NCBI RefSeq assembly: GCF_003013695.1
Contig: NZ_CP027792.1
Location: 633,501-697,500 of the forward strand
Source: Pulveribacter suum
GTDB lineage: Bacteria; Pseudomonadota; Gammaproteobacteria; Burkholderiales; Burkholderiaceae_C
Reading direction: 5' to 3'
Length of the DNA: 64,000 nt
Shown: positions 1-9,869 of the stretch, in pieces
Position numbering within the stretch: the stretch's first letter is position 1
How the letters are laid out: each line of letters begins with the position of its first letter
The notes under the pieces: model-generated
The model's database searches: none
What the model was told of the DNA's origin: nothing
Seen by the model: only the letters and a program-made list of their open reading frames with translations
Position numbers and translations under genes: made by a program

Positions 1-108
1 GGGCGAACAGGGCGGGCGGTAAAGCCGGCTTACTGTATGCGAGTGCAGCAGGATGCCCGGCCGCAGCGCACCACGGCGATCCTTACATACGTGACAAATG
101 TACATATG

Positions 109-130
109 GATTCAAACAAACGTTTGATTC
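109..130. promoter_or_regulatory. Candidate TetR operator upstream of the efflux operon
   Basis: A perfect 10-bp palindrome, CAAACGTTTG, lies at 117-126 within a longer imperfect inverted repeat (TTCAAAC on the left, GTTTGATTC on the right). It sits 25 bp before the start codon of the TetR-family gene. TetR-type regulators commonly bind such symmetric sites in their own promoter, so autoregulation of the regulator-efflux operon is a reasonable inference. No clear -35/-10 pair was identified. The first 108 bases show nothing else assignable. Confidence 0.5.
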
Positions 131-150
131 ATGTGCTGTAATGCCCAGCC

Positions 151-867
151 ATGACTGCCGCGCCTTTCCTGCCTGCCGACCCCGGCGGCCCCGATGCCGG
201 GCCGGCGCCCGCGCGCACGCGGCTGCTGATGGCGGCGCTCAAGCTGTTTGCCGAGCACGGCTTTGCCAAGACCTCCATCCGTGCCATCGCCGCCGAGGCG
301 CAGACCAACGTGGCGGCGGTGAGCTACTACTTCGGCGACAAGGCTGCGCTGTACGCCGCGCTGTTTTCCGATGCTTGTGGCTCGCTGGCCGATCTGGTGC
401 CCGACTTCACCCGGCCCGGGCTGCCGCTGCGCCGGGCGCTGCACTGCTTTTTCCAGGGGTCGCTGGCGCCGCTGCACCACGGCGAGATGGCGCGCCAGAT
501 GGTGCGGCTGCACATCCGCGAGATGCTCGAACCCAGCGAGCAGTGGGAGCGCGAGCTGGAACGCGACGTGCGCGGCCCCAACGAAGCCATGGCGCGCCTG
601 CTGTGCCGCCACCTGGGCCTGGCCCAGCCCGACGACGACATGCACCGCCTGGCCCTCACCATCACGGGCCTGGCCTTCCAGCTGTGGAGCCACCAGGAGG
701 TGGTGGCCGCCATGCAGCCGCAGCTGCTGGCTTCTCCCCAGGCGGTGGACCTGTGGGCCGAGCGCCTGACCGACTACGCCGTGGCCATGGTGGCCGCCGA
801 GCGTCGCCGCCGCGCGCGCGCGGCCTCCTCTTTCGCAACCGACACCGACCCCCCGCCCGTCCCATGA
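151..867 (+). CDS. TetR/AcrR-family regulator of the adjacent RND pump
   Basis: 238 aa. The N-terminal helix-turn-helix spans about residues 24-70 and ends in the typical YYFGDK recognition/turn motif (59-64). The C-terminal part resembles the DUF1956/CecR-type ligand domain, suggesting a regulator that senses a small toxic compound. The ATG at 151 is preceded by a palindromic operator candidate at 117-126. The stop codon overlaps the ATG of the outer-membrane factor gene (ATGA at 864-867), so the regulator is translationally coupled to the efflux genes it probably represses. The ligand cannot be deduced. Confidence 0.9.
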   Translation: MTAAPFLPADPGGPDAGPAPARTRLLMAALKLFAEHGFAKTSIRAIAAEAQTNVAAVSYYFGDKAALYAALFSDACGSLADLVPDFTRPGLPLRRALHCFFQGSLAPLHHGEMARQMVRLHIREMLEPSEQWERELERDVRGPNEAMARLLCRHLGLAQPDDDMHRLALTITGLAFQLWSHQEVVAAMQPQLLASPQAVDLWAERLTDYAVAMVAAERRRRARAASSFATDTDPPPVP

Positions 868-2294
868 AGCTGCCCTTGCCGCTCGCGCGCCGCGCCGCCG
901 TGCTTGTCCTGCCCCTGCTGCTTGCGGCCTGCGCTGCGCCGCGCCCGCCAGCGCAGGTGTCCGCCCCCGTGCCTACCGGCTGGACCGCGCCGCTGCCCCA
1001 TGGCGGCAGCGCCCGCCAGCTGGCGCAGTGGTGGGACGCCAGCCTGCACGACGCGCTGCTGACCGGCCTGATCGCCGACGCCCAGGCCTTAAGCCCCGAT
1101 GTCGCCCAGGCCGCCAGCCAGCTGGCGCAGGTGCGCGCCCAGCAGGTGGCGGCGCGCTCGGCGCTGCTGCCGGGCGTGGACGGCCAGGCCAGCGCCAGCC
1201 GCGGCTTCAACCAGCAGACGGGCGGCCTGGCCACCACCGCGCAGGCGGCCGTGCAGGCCGGCTGGGAGATCGACCTGTTCGGCGGCAACGCCGCGCAGCT
1301 GGCCGCGCAGGGCGAGCGCGTCGATGCGTTGGGTGCCCAGTGGCACGAGGCGCGCGTATCGGTCGCCGCCGAGGTGGCGCAGCAATACGCCGCCTGGCAG
1401 TACTGCATGCGCCAGCTGGCGGTGGCTGAAGGAGATGCGCGCTCGCGCGGCGAGACGGCGCGCCTGTCCGGCGAGAGCGAGCGCGCCGGCTTCACCGCCC
1501 CCGCCACCGCCGCGCTGGCCACGGCCAGCCACGCCGACGCCCTGGCGCGCGCGGCCCAGCAGCGGCTGCAGTGCGACGTCGGCGTGAAGACGCTGGTGGC
1601 GCTGACCGGGCGCGATGAAGCCCTGCTGCGCACGCAGCTGGCCGCCGCGCCGGCGCTCAAGCCCGAAGGCGAGCTGTTCGCCATCGACGCGCTGCCGGCG
1701 CAGGTGCTGGCCCAGCGCCCGGACGTCTATGCCGCCGAACGCGAAGTCGCCGCCGCCAGTGCCGAAGTCGGCGCCGCCCAGGCCGACCGCTACCCGCGCC
1801 TGCAGTTGACGGGCAACATCGGCCGCGGCTGGGTGAAGACGGGCCAGGGCAGCGTGGCCAGCAACACCTGGTCCATCGGCCCGGTGGCGCTCACGCTGCC
1901 GATCTTCGACGCCGGCCGGCGCGCCGCGCAGGTGGACGCCGCGCAGGCGCGCTACGAAGCGGCGGCCAGCCGCTACCGGGGCGCCGCGCGCCAGGCGGTG
2001 GCCGAGGTCGAGCAGGCGCTGGCGCGGCTGGCCAGCACGGCCGCGCGCAGCAGCGACGCCGGCCGCGCCGCGGCCGGCTACCGCCAGTCGTTCGAGGCCA
2101 CGCAGGCGCGCTGGCAGGCGGGCCTGGCCAGCCTGGTCGAGCTGGAGGACGCGCGGCGCCTGCAGCTGGCCTCCGAGACCGCGCTGGTCGCGCTGGAGCA
2201 AGAGCGCATGGCCGCCTGGATCGCGCTGTACCGCGCCGCCGGCGGCGGCTGGAGCCGGGGCGAACCGGGCCCGGCGCCCGTCAGCGTGTCGTAG
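864..2294 (+). CDS. RND efflux outer-membrane lipoprotein (NodT/OprM family)
   Basis: 476 aa from the ATG overlapping the regulator stop. Residues 1-23 form a lipoprotein signal peptide with lipobox LAAC and acylated Cys23. The rest is the duplicated coiled-coil/beta-barrel repeat of the TolC-like OEP family, very rich in Ala, Gln and Arg. It should form the outer-membrane channel of the tripartite pump with the adaptor and permease that follow. The same DNA also gives a 717-residue frame starting at 141, but that frame is only open upstream; lipobox and length favour 864. Confidence 0.93.
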   Translation: MKLPLPLARRAAVLVLPLLLAACAAPRPPAQVSAPVPTGWTAPLPHGGSARQLAQWWDASLHDALLTGLIADAQALSPDVAQAASQLAQVRAQQVAARSALLPGVDGQASASRGFNQQTGGLATTAQAAVQAGWEIDLFGGNAAQLAAQGERVDALGAQWHEARVSVAAEVAQQYAAWQYCMRQLAVAEGDARSRGETARLSGESERAGFTAPATAALATASHADALARAAQQRLQCDVGVKTLVALTGRDEALLRTQLAAAPALKPEGELFAIDALPAQVLAQRPDVYAAEREVAAASAEVGAAQADRYPRLQLTGNIGRGWVKTGQGSVASNTWSIGPVALTLPIFDAGRRAAQVDAAQARYEAAASRYRGAARQAVAEVEQALARLASTAARSSDAGRAAAGYRQSFEATQARWQAGLASLVELEDARRLQLASETALVALEQERMAAWIALYRAAGGGWSRGEPGPAPVSVS

Positions 2295-2312
2295 TCCACC
2301 ATCGAACTACTG

Positions 2313-2353
2313 TTTTGATAGCTGCTCGCGCTTACCTGGCAAGCGTTAGAGCC
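2313..2353 (+). repeat. Dispersed palindromic repeat, copy 1
   Basis: Intergenic copy between the outer-membrane factor and the adaptor. It has the family hallmarks in forward orientation: TTTTGATAGCTGC, a GCGCTT...AAGCG inverted core, then AGAGCC. Forward orientation is defined by the best copy at 53769-53820. Confidence 0.75.
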
Positions 2354-2382
2354 ACACTTCACCCTCAACCCACCGCACACCC

Positions 2383-3546
2383 ATGCAGCGCCTGAAACCC
2401 CTTCACTCCCTGATCGCCTTGGCCGTGCTCGCCCTGCTGGCGGGTGGCGGTGCCCTGCTGGCTGCCGGCAGCTCGCGCGCCGACACGGCGCCGGCCGCGG
2501 CCGCCGCGCCGCGCCCGGCGCTCACCGTCACCGTGGTGCAGCCGCAGCAGGGCCAGGTGGCCGAGCGGCTGTCGGCCAACGGCAGCGTCGCCGCCTGGCA
2601 GGAGGCAAGCATCGGCTCCGAGGCCAACGGCCTGCGCCTGACCGAGGTGCGCGTGAACGTGGGCGACACGGTGCGCGCCGGCCAGGTGCTGGCCACCTTC
2701 GCGCCCGAGAGCGTGCAGGCCGAGGCTGCCCAGGCGCGCGCCAGTGTGCTGGAGGCGCGCGCGGCCGCCGCCGAGGCGCAGGCCAACGCCGAGCGGGCCA
2801 GGACTTTGATCCAGTCCGGCGCTTTGAGCCAGCAGCAGATCCAGCAATATTCAACCGCCGCGCAGACCGCGCAGGCGCGCGTGGAGGCCGCGCAGGCCAT
2901 GCTCGACGTGCAGCAGCTGCGCCTGAAGCACACCCAGGTGCTGGCGCCCGACAGCGGCGTGATCTCGGCGCGCACGGCCACCGTGGGCGCCGTGGTCGGC
3001 GCCGGCACCGAGCTGTTTCGCATGGTGCGCCGCGGCCGGCTGGAGTGGCGCGCCGAAGTCGGCGCGGCCGACCTGCCGCGCATCCGCGCCGGCATGGCGG
3101 CGCAGGTCACCGCCGCCAGCGGCGCCGAGGTGGCCGGCACGGTGCGCATGGTGGCGCCCACGGTGGACCCGCAAACGCGCAACGCCATCGTCTATGTGGA
3201 CCTGCCCCAGCACCCCGATGTGCGCGCCGGCATGTACGCGCGCGGCGACTTCCTGCTGGGCCAGCGCCAGGGGCTGACGGTGCCGCTGTCGGCCCTGGTG
3301 GTGCGCGACGGTTTCTCCAGCGTCTTCGAGGTGGGCGAGGGCGGCCGCGTGGCCATGCGCCGGGTGCGCACCGGCGAGCGCGCGGGCGCGCGGGTGGAGA
3401 TCCTGGAGGGCCTGGCGCCCGGTGCGCGCATCGTGCAGCAGGGCGGCGCCTTCCTGAACGACGGCGATGTGGTGCGGGTGACGGAGCAATCCGAGCCAAA
3501 AACGGCTCCAGCGCCCGCCGCACAAGCGCCGGCAGCTACCAAATAA
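2383..3546 (+). CDS. RND efflux periplasmic adaptor (membrane fusion protein)
   Basis: 387 aa. An N-terminal signal/anchor (about residues 8-28) is followed by a split lipoyl domain, an alpha-helical hairpin rich in Ala/Glu (about 105-175) and beta-barrel domains, as in HlyD/AcrA-type adaptors. It links the inner-membrane pump encoded 9 bp downstream with the outer-membrane factor upstream. Residues 371 to the end and the stop codon fall inside a copy of the dispersed repeat (3494-3545), so the Ala/Pro-rich tail is probably repeat-derived and dispensable. Confidence 0.93.
   Translation: MQRLKPLHSLIALAVLALLAGGGALLAAGSSRADTAPAAAAAPRPALTVTVVQPQQGQVAERLSANGSVAAWQEASIGSEANGLRLTEVRVNVGDTVRAGQVLATFAPESVQAEAAQARASVLEARAAAAEAQANAERARTLIQSGALSQQQIQQYSTAAQTAQARVEAAQAMLDVQQLRLKHTQVLAPDSGVISARTATVGAVVGAGTELFRMVRRGRLEWRAEVGAADLPRIRAGMAAQVTAASGAEVAGTVRMVAPTVDPQTRNAIVYVDLPQHPDVRAGMYARGDFLLGQRQGLTVPLSALVVRDGFSSVFEVGEGGRVAMRRVRTGERAGARVEILEGLAPGARIVQQGGAFLNDGDVVRVTEQSEPKTAPAPAAQAPAATK
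3494..3545 (-). repeat. Dispersed palindromic repeat, copy 2 (within adaptor 3' end)
   Basis: Reverse-orientation copy that encodes the last ~17 residues of the RND adaptor and supplies its TAA stop. It retains the AAACGGCTCCAGCGC...GCGCCGGCAGCTACCAAA layout. Confidence 0.7.
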
Positions 3547-3555
3547 GGAGCGGCC

Positions 3556-6500
3556 ATGAATCTCTCAGCCTGGTCGATCCGCAACCCCATCCCCGCGGCG
3601 ATGCTGTTCGTGCTGCTCACGCTGGGCGGCCTGATGGGGTTTCGCGCCATGAAGGTGCAGAACTTCCCCGACATGGACCTGCCCATCGTCATCGTCACGG
3701 CCGCGCTGCCCGGCGCGGCGCCGGGGCAGCTCGAAGCCGACGTGGCGCGCAAGATCGAGAACGCCATCGCCACCACGCAGGGCCTCAAGCACATCACTAC
3801 CACGCTGGTGGACGGCGTGGCCTCGATCGCCGCCGAGTTCCAGCTGGAGAAACCCGTGCAGGAGGCGGTCGACGACGTGCGCTCGGCCGTCTCGCGCGTG
3901 CGCTCGGACCTGCCGGCCGACCTGCGCGACCCCATCGTCACCAAGTTCGAGTTCACCTCGCAGCCGATCGCAGCGTTCGCCATCGCCTCCAGCAAGATGG
4001 ACGACGAGTCGCTGTCGTGGTTCATCGACGACACGCTGACCCGGCGCCTGCTGGCCGTGCCGGGCGTGGGCGCCATCACCCGCGTGGGCGGGGTGACGCG
4101 CGAGGTGCAGGTGCAGTTGGACCCGCTCAAGCTACAGGCGCTGGGCGCCACGGCGGCCGATGTTTCGCGCCAGCTGCGCCAGGTGCAGCAGGAGAGCGCG
4201 GGCGGGCGCGCCGAGCTGGGCGGCGCCGAGCAGCCGCTGCGCACCCTGGCCACCGTGCAGACGGCGGGCGAGCTTGCCGCATTGGACATCGCCCTGCCGG
4301 GCGGGCGCCACGTGCGCCTGGACCAGCTGGCCCGCGTCACCGATACCGTGGCCGAGCCGCGCACCGCCGCGCTGCTCGACGGCAAGGCGGTGATCGGCTT
4401 CGAGGTCACGCGCAGCCGCGGCGCCAGCGAGGTGGAGGTGGGCGCCGGCGTGCAAAAGGCGCTGGATGACCTGCGCGCCGAGCACCCGGATTTGACGCTC
4501 ACCCGCACCGTGGACTTCGTGCAGATCGCGCAGGACGAGTACGACAGCTCCATGCGCCTGTTGTACGAAGGCGCCATCCTGGCCGTGGTGGTCGTGTGGC
4601 TGTTCCTGCGCGACTGGCGCGCGACGATCGTCTCGGCCGTGGCGCTGCCGCTGTCCGTCATCCCGGCGTTCATCGGCATGTACCTGCTCGGGTTTTCCAT
4701 CAACATCATCACGCTGCTGGCGCTGTCGCTGGTGGTGGGCATCCTGGTGGATGACGCCATCGTCGAGGTGGAAAACATCGTGCGCCACCTGCGCATGGGC
4801 AAATCACCGTACCAGGCGGCCATGGAGGCGGCCGACGAGATCGGCCTGGCGGTGATCGCCACCACCTTCACGCTGATCGCGGTGTTTTTGCCCACCGCCT
4901 TCATGAGCGGCATCGCCGGGCGCTTTTTCAAGCAGTTCGGCTGGACGGCGTCGCTGGCGGTGTTCTTCTCGCTGGTGGTGGCGCGGCTGCTCACGCCCAT
5001 GATGGCGGCCTACCTCATGAAGCCGCTGGTCGGCCTGGAAAAGGAGCCGCGCTGGCTGGACACCTACATGCGCGCGTCTGCCTGGTGCATCCGCCACCGC
5101 ATCCTGACGCTGCTGGGCGCGCTGGTGTTCTTCGTCGGCTCCATTGCGCTGATCCCGCTGCTGCCCTCGGGCTTCATCCCGGCCGATGACAACGAGCAGA
5201 CCCAGGTCACGCTGGAGCTGCCGCCCGGCACGCGGCTGGAGGACACCCGCACGGTGGCGCGCATGGCGGCCGAGCGCGCGATGCAGGTAGGCCACATCGA
5301 GAGCGTCTATACGACCATCGGCGGCGGTTCGGCCGGGGCCGACCCGGCGTCCAGCAGCGCGGCCTCGGCCGACCCGCGCATCGCCACGCTCACCCTGCGC
5401 ATGGCGCCGCGCGGCGAGCGCCCGCGCAAGCAGGTCATCGAGCAAGGCCTGCGCGACGCCATGCAGGACGTGCCGGGCGTGCGCGTGAAGGTCGGCCTGG
5501 GCGGCTCCAACGACAAGTACATCCTGGCCCTGGCCAGCGAGGACCCGCAGGCGCTGGCCAGCAGCGCCCAGGCCGTCGAGCGCGAGCTGCGCACCATCGC
5601 CGGCATCGGCGGCATCAGCTCCACCGCCAGCTTGGTGCGCCCCGAGATCGCGGTGCGCCCGGACTTCGCCCGCGCCGCCGATCTGGGCGTCACCTCGCAG
5701 GCGATTGCCGAGACGCTGCGCGTGGCCACCATGGGCGACTACGAGCAGTACCTGCCCAAGCTGAACCTGGCGCAGCGCCAGATCCCCATCGTGGTGCGGC
5801 TGGATGACGCGGCGCGCGAGAACCTGGCGGTGCTCTCGCACCTCACCGTGCCCGGCAGCCGCGGCCCGGTGCGCCTGGGCGAGATCGCCACGCTGGAGCT
5901 GGCCGGCGGGCCGGCCGTCATCCGCCGCTACGACCGCTCGCGCAACGTGAACTTCGAGATCGAACTGGGCGCGAGCGGCCTGGGCGAAGTCAAGGAGGCA
6001 GTGCACAACCTGGCTGCCGTCAAGGGCCTGCCCGCCAGCGTGCGCTTGATCGACGTGGGCGACGCGGAGATGATGGGCGAGCTGTTTTCCAGCTTCGGCC
6101 TGGCCATGCTGACCGGCGTGGTCTGCATCTACATCGTGCTGGTGCTGCTGTTCAAGGACTTCCTGCAGCCGGTGACGATCCTGGCGGCGCTGCCGCTGTC
6201 GCTCGGCGGCGCCTTCGTGGCGCTGCTGCTGGCGCGCCAGAGCTTTTCCATGCCGTCGCTGATCGGGCTGATCATGCTCATGGGCATCGCCACCAAGAAC
6301 TCGATCTTGCTGGTCGAGTACGCCATCATGGCGCGGCGCGACCGCGGCATGAGCCGGCTCGATGCCCTGCTGGACGCCTGCCACAAGCGTGCGCGGCCCA
6401 TCATCATGACCACGCTGGCGATGGGCGCGGGCATGCTGCCCATCGCCTTTGGCTGGGGCGGCGCCGACATGAGCTTTCGCTCGCCCATGGCGGTAGCGGT

Positions 6501-6657
6501 GATCGGCGGGCTGATCACCTCCACGGTGCTCAGCCTGCTGGTGGTGCCGTCGGTGTTCACCTATATCGACGACCTGGAGGACTGGTTCAAGCACCGCGTG
6601 CTGCGCCGCCCGCGCCCGGCGGCGCCAGCGGCGGTGCAGCACGAGCCGGCGCGATAA
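3556..6657 (+). CDS. RND-family efflux pump permease
   Basis: 1033 aa, the normal length for AcrB/MexB/CusA-like inner-membrane pumps. It starts with the usual cytoplasmic LSAWSIRNP segment and first membrane helix, then a large periplasmic loop, a central helix bundle with the proton-relay motif LVDDAIVEVEN (about residues 398-408), a second periplasmic loop and a final helix bundle. GC-rich throughout, with an RBS-like AAGGAG before the ATG. It is the third gene of the efflux operon. Substrate is not predictable, but the layout fits HAE1-type drug or solvent efflux rather than heavy-metal CusA pumps. Confidence 0.93.
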   Translation: MNLSAWSIRNPIPAAMLFVLLTLGGLMGFRAMKVQNFPDMDLPIVIVTAALPGAAPGQLEADVARKIENAIATTQGLKHITTTLVDGVASIAAEFQLEKPVQEAVDDVRSAVSRVRSDLPADLRDPIVTKFEFTSQPIAAFAIASSKMDDESLSWFIDDTLTRRLLAVPGVGAITRVGGVTREVQVQLDPLKLQALGATAADVSRQLRQVQQESAGGRAELGGAEQPLRTLATVQTAGELAALDIALPGGRHVRLDQLARVTDTVAEPRTAALLDGKAVIGFEVTRSRGASEVEVGAGVQKALDDLRAEHPDLTLTRTVDFVQIAQDEYDSSMRLLYEGAILAVVVVWLFLRDWRATIVSAVALPLSVIPAFIGMYLLGFSINIITLLALSLVVGILVDDAIVEVENIVRHLRMGKSPYQAAMEAADEIGLAVIATTFTLIAVFLPTAFMSGIAGRFFKQFGWTASLAVFFSLVVARLLTPMMAAYLMKPLVGLEKEPRWLDTYMRASAWCIRHRILTLLGALVFFVGSIALIPLLPSGFIPADDNEQTQVTLELPPGTRLEDTRTVARMAAERAMQVGHIESVYTTIGGGSAGADPASSSAASADPRIATLTLRMAPRGERPRKQVIEQGLRDAMQDVPGVRVKVGLGGSNDKYILALASEDPQALASSAQAVERELRTIAGIGGISSTASLVRPEIAVRPDFARAADLGVTSQAIAETLRVATMGDYEQYLPKLNLAQRQIPIVVRLDDAARENLAVLSHLTVPGSRGPVRLGEIATLELAGGPAVIRRYDRSRNVNFEIELGASGLGEVKEAVHNLAAVKGLPASVRLIDVGDAEMMGELFSSFGLAMLTGVVCIYIVLVLLFKDFLQPVTILAALPLSLGGAFVALLLARQSFSMPSLIGLIMLMGIATKNSILLVEYAIMARRDRGMSRLDALLDACHKRARPIIMTTLAMGAGMLPIAFGWGGADMSFRSPMAVAVIGGLITSTVLSLLVVPSVFTYIDDLEDWFKHRVLRRPRPAAPAAVQHEPAR

Positions 6658-6662
6658 CCCTG

Positions 6663-6676
6663 CCCCCGGGCGGGGG
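6663..6676 (+). terminator. GC-rich hairpin after the efflux operon
   Basis: CCCCCG-GG-CGGGGG lies 6 bp after the permease stop. There is no T-run, so it is either a weak terminator or a 3'-stabilising hairpin. Confidence 0.3.
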
Positions 6677-6863
6677 TTGGCACGGACGCCGGCCGGCCCG
6701 TGCCGGCCATGGTTCAATTCTGCGGCGGGCAGATTTTTTTGCCCGGCCTGCTGGAACTTTGCCGGCAGGGCCCTATCTATGCAGCATCGCCGGGCCTGCC
6801 ATGCCGGCCTGTACGTACCGTGATTGAACAGGGAGAGGGTTCACACCACACCGACCGATTTGC

Positions 6864-6962
6864 CGTTGCGAAGCCTTCCGGGCACGGCCCGGCTGACACC
6901 CCTGGGGCGCTTCTCCTCCCTCCCTCTCTAAATTCGTTTCAGGGCGCTTCGCAACGTTTTTT
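6864..6962 (+). ncRNA. Candidate C-rich small RNA with intrinsic terminator
   Basis: A perfect 11-bp stem (CGTTGCGAAGC at 6864-6874 with GCTTCGCAACG at 6946-6956) is closed directly by six T residues (6957-6962). Inside are a strong small hairpin (CCGGGC-ACG-GCCCGG, 6878-6892) and a 20-base pyrimidine tract at 6909-6928 with CTCCTCCC/CTCCC anti-Shine-Dalgarno character. No ORF of note uses this segment. The arrangement fits a trans-acting C-rich sRNA, but no convincing promoter was found and I do not recognise a named RNA family. Confidence 0.4.
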
Positions 6963-6971
6963 ATGCCGGCC

Positions 6972-7010
6972 AAAAGCGCGCACCTCGTTGACCCGAGGGC
7001 GCGCTTTTTT
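6972..7010. terminator. Bidirectional intrinsic terminator
   Basis: AAAAGCGCGC at 6972-6981 pairs with GCGCGCTTTT at 6999-7008, and T residues run to 7010. It stands 28 bp beyond the minus-strand GST stop and also just beyond the candidate sRNA, so it could serve either side. Confidence 0.75.
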
Positions 7011-7038
7011 CATGGGCGCAGCGGCAGCTGGGGCCGCG

Positions 7039-7662
7039 TCAGGGCTGCGGCGGGCGGGTGTCGATGAAGCTGGGGCGCTGCATCAGCTTGTCCAGCAGCC
7101 GCGCCAGCTGCGGGTATTGCACGCTCCAGGGCTGGTCGGCAAAGCGAAACTGCAGCCAGGCCAGCGCGCAGCTGGCGGCGATGTCGGCCAGGGTGAGGTG
7201 CGTGCCGCACAGCCAGGGGCGATCTCCCTGCAGGCGCTGGTCCAGCGCGGCCAGGCCGGCATGCACCTTGCCCATCTGCCGGTCCATCCAGGCGTGGCTG
7301 CGCTCGCCTTCGGTGCGGCCGGCCCAGGTGGCTTCCAGCCGCGCCAGGATGGCCGCGTCCAGCACGCCGTCGGCCAGCGCCTCCCAGGTCTTGACCTCGG
7401 CGCGCTCGCGCCCGGCCGGCGGGATCAGCCGGCCCACGGGCGAGAGCGTGTCCAGGTAGTCCACGATCACGCGCGAGTCGTAGAGTGCCTCGCCGCCTTC
7501 CAGCACCAGGCACGGCACCTTGGCCAGCGGGTTGCTCTGGCCAATGGTGGTGCCCTCGGACCACACGTCCTGCACCAGCAGCGGGCAGTCGAGCTTTTTC
7601 TCGGCCAGCACCACGCGCACCTTGCGTACGTAGGGGCTGGTCAGTGATCCGATGAGTTTCAT
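7039..7662 (-). CDS. Glutathione S-transferase family protein
   Basis: 207 aa. Residues 1-75 form the thioredoxin-like GST N-domain (MKLIGSLTSPYVRKVR, with the catalytic/glutathione-binding Ser in the SPY motif and the cis-Pro loop VPCLVLEGG). Residues 85-205 form the helical C-domain with the capping-box LTLADI. I chose the ATG at 7662 rather than the upstream in-frame extension to 7758, because the protein aligns with GSTs from this Met. Divergent from purB, with about 110 bp between the starts. Confidence 0.9.
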   Translation of the reverse strand: MKLIGSLTSPYVRKVRVVLAEKKLDCPLLVQDVWSEGTTIGQSNPLAKVPCLVLEGGEALYDSRVIVDYLDTLSPVGRLIPPAGRERAEVKTWEALADGVLDAAILARLEATWAGRTEGERSHAWMDRQMGKVHAGLAALDQRLQGDRPWLCGTHLTLADIAASCALAWLQFRFADQPWSVQYPQLARLLDKLMQRPSFIDTRPPQP

Positions 7663-7725
7663 GGCGGCAAAAAAAGGGCGAAGCGGACACGGGCCGGCGG
7701 CCCGCACGAGGGGCGCAGATTCTAG

Positions 7726-9159
<1,434 letters not shown>

Positions 9160-9179
9160 CGCCTGCGGTTTTTCAGTCT

Positions 9180-9229
9180 TTTTGGCTGCCCGCCCTTGCC
9201 TGGCAAGCGCGGGCAGCTCTCTTTTCAGG
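9180..9229 (+). terminator. Terminator-like hairpin made from a dispersed repeat (copy 3)
   Basis: GCTGCCCGC and GCGGGCAGC pair over the CTTGCCTGGCAAG core and are followed by TCTCTTTT. The sequence is a symmetrical variant of the dispersed repeat and lies between purB and yaeQ. Confidence 0.55.
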
Positions 9230-9237
9230 AGTAAAAC

Positions 9238-9798
9238 GTGGCCCTCAAGTCCACCATCTTCAAGGCGAACCTCGCGATCGCCGACATCGACCACGGCTAC
9301 TACGCCGACCACAACCTGACCCTGGCGCGCCACCCCAGCGAGACCGACGAACGCATGATGGTGCGGCTTGCCGCCATGGCGCTGCAGGCGCACGAGCTGC
9401 AGGACACCTGCCGCGGCGACGGCCAGCTGGCCTTTGGCGCCGGCCTGTCCGACCCGGAGGACCCGGACGTGTCGCTGACCGACTTCACCGGCCGAAAGCG
9501 CCTGTGGATCGAGGTGGGCCAGCCCGAGGACAAGCCCCTGGCCAAGGCCTGCTCCAAGTCGGATGCGGTGATCGTCTATCCCTTCGCCCACTCGGCCGAC
9601 GTGTGGTGGAAGGGCATCCAGACCAAGCTGACGCGGCTGGACCGGCTGCAGGTCTGGCGCATCCCCGCCGAGCAGGCCCAGGCGCTGGCGCAGCTGGCCG
9701 AGCGCAGCATGCAGCTGCAGGCCACGGTGCAGGACGGCGCGCTCACCCTGAGCAGCACGGGCGGCAGCGTGGTGGTCGAGCCGCTGCGCTGGAAATAG
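9238..9798 (+). CDS. yaeQ: YaeQ family protein
   Basis: 186 aa starting at GTG, with AGGAG 7-11 bp upstream. It matches the YaeQ family throughout (MALKSTIFKANL at the start, IEVGQP and DLSS-like blocks in the middle, a tryptophan-rich WWKG segment near residue 122). The fold is PD-(D/E)XK nuclease-like. Work in enterobacteria linked YaeQ to suppression of RfaH loss, but the biochemical role is unknown. Stands alone after purB. Confidence 0.9.
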   Translation: MALKSTIFKANLAIADIDHGYYADHNLTLARHPSETDERMMVRLAAMALQAHELQDTCRGDGQLAFGAGLSDPEDPDVSLTDFTGRKRLWIEVGQPEDKPLAKACSKSDAVIVYPFAHSADVWWKGIQTKLTRLDRLQVWRIPAEQAQALAQLAERSMQLQATVQDGALTLSSTGGSVVVEPLRWK

Positions 9799-9809
9799 AA
9801 AAAAGCAGT

Positions 9810-9857
9810 TAAAAACGGCTCTGACGCCCGTCAGTCAAGCGCTGGCAGCTACAAAAA
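9810..9857 (-). repeat. Dispersed palindromic repeat, copy 4
   Basis: Reverse-orientation intergenic copy between convergent yaeQ and the zinc-ribbon gene: AAAAACGGCTCTGACGCC, then TCAAGCGCTGGCAGCTAC and an A-run. It could act as a transcription end for one or both genes. Confidence 0.75.
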
Positions 9858-9869
9858 AGAGAGCGCCAA

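Noticed and set aside
141..2294. 717-codon frame spanning the TetR and outer-membrane factor genes
   Set aside because: Its first 240 codons are the wrong frame of the TetR gene; the true start of the outer-membrane factor is ATG 864 with a lipobox.
6726..6745. Terminator CGGGCA...TGCCCG around a T-run after the efflux operon
   Set aside because: The T residues are in the loop, not after the stem; too weak to call.
6824..6852. Promoter for the candidate sRNA (TTGAAC as -35)
   Set aside because: No acceptable -10 hexamer at the right spacing.
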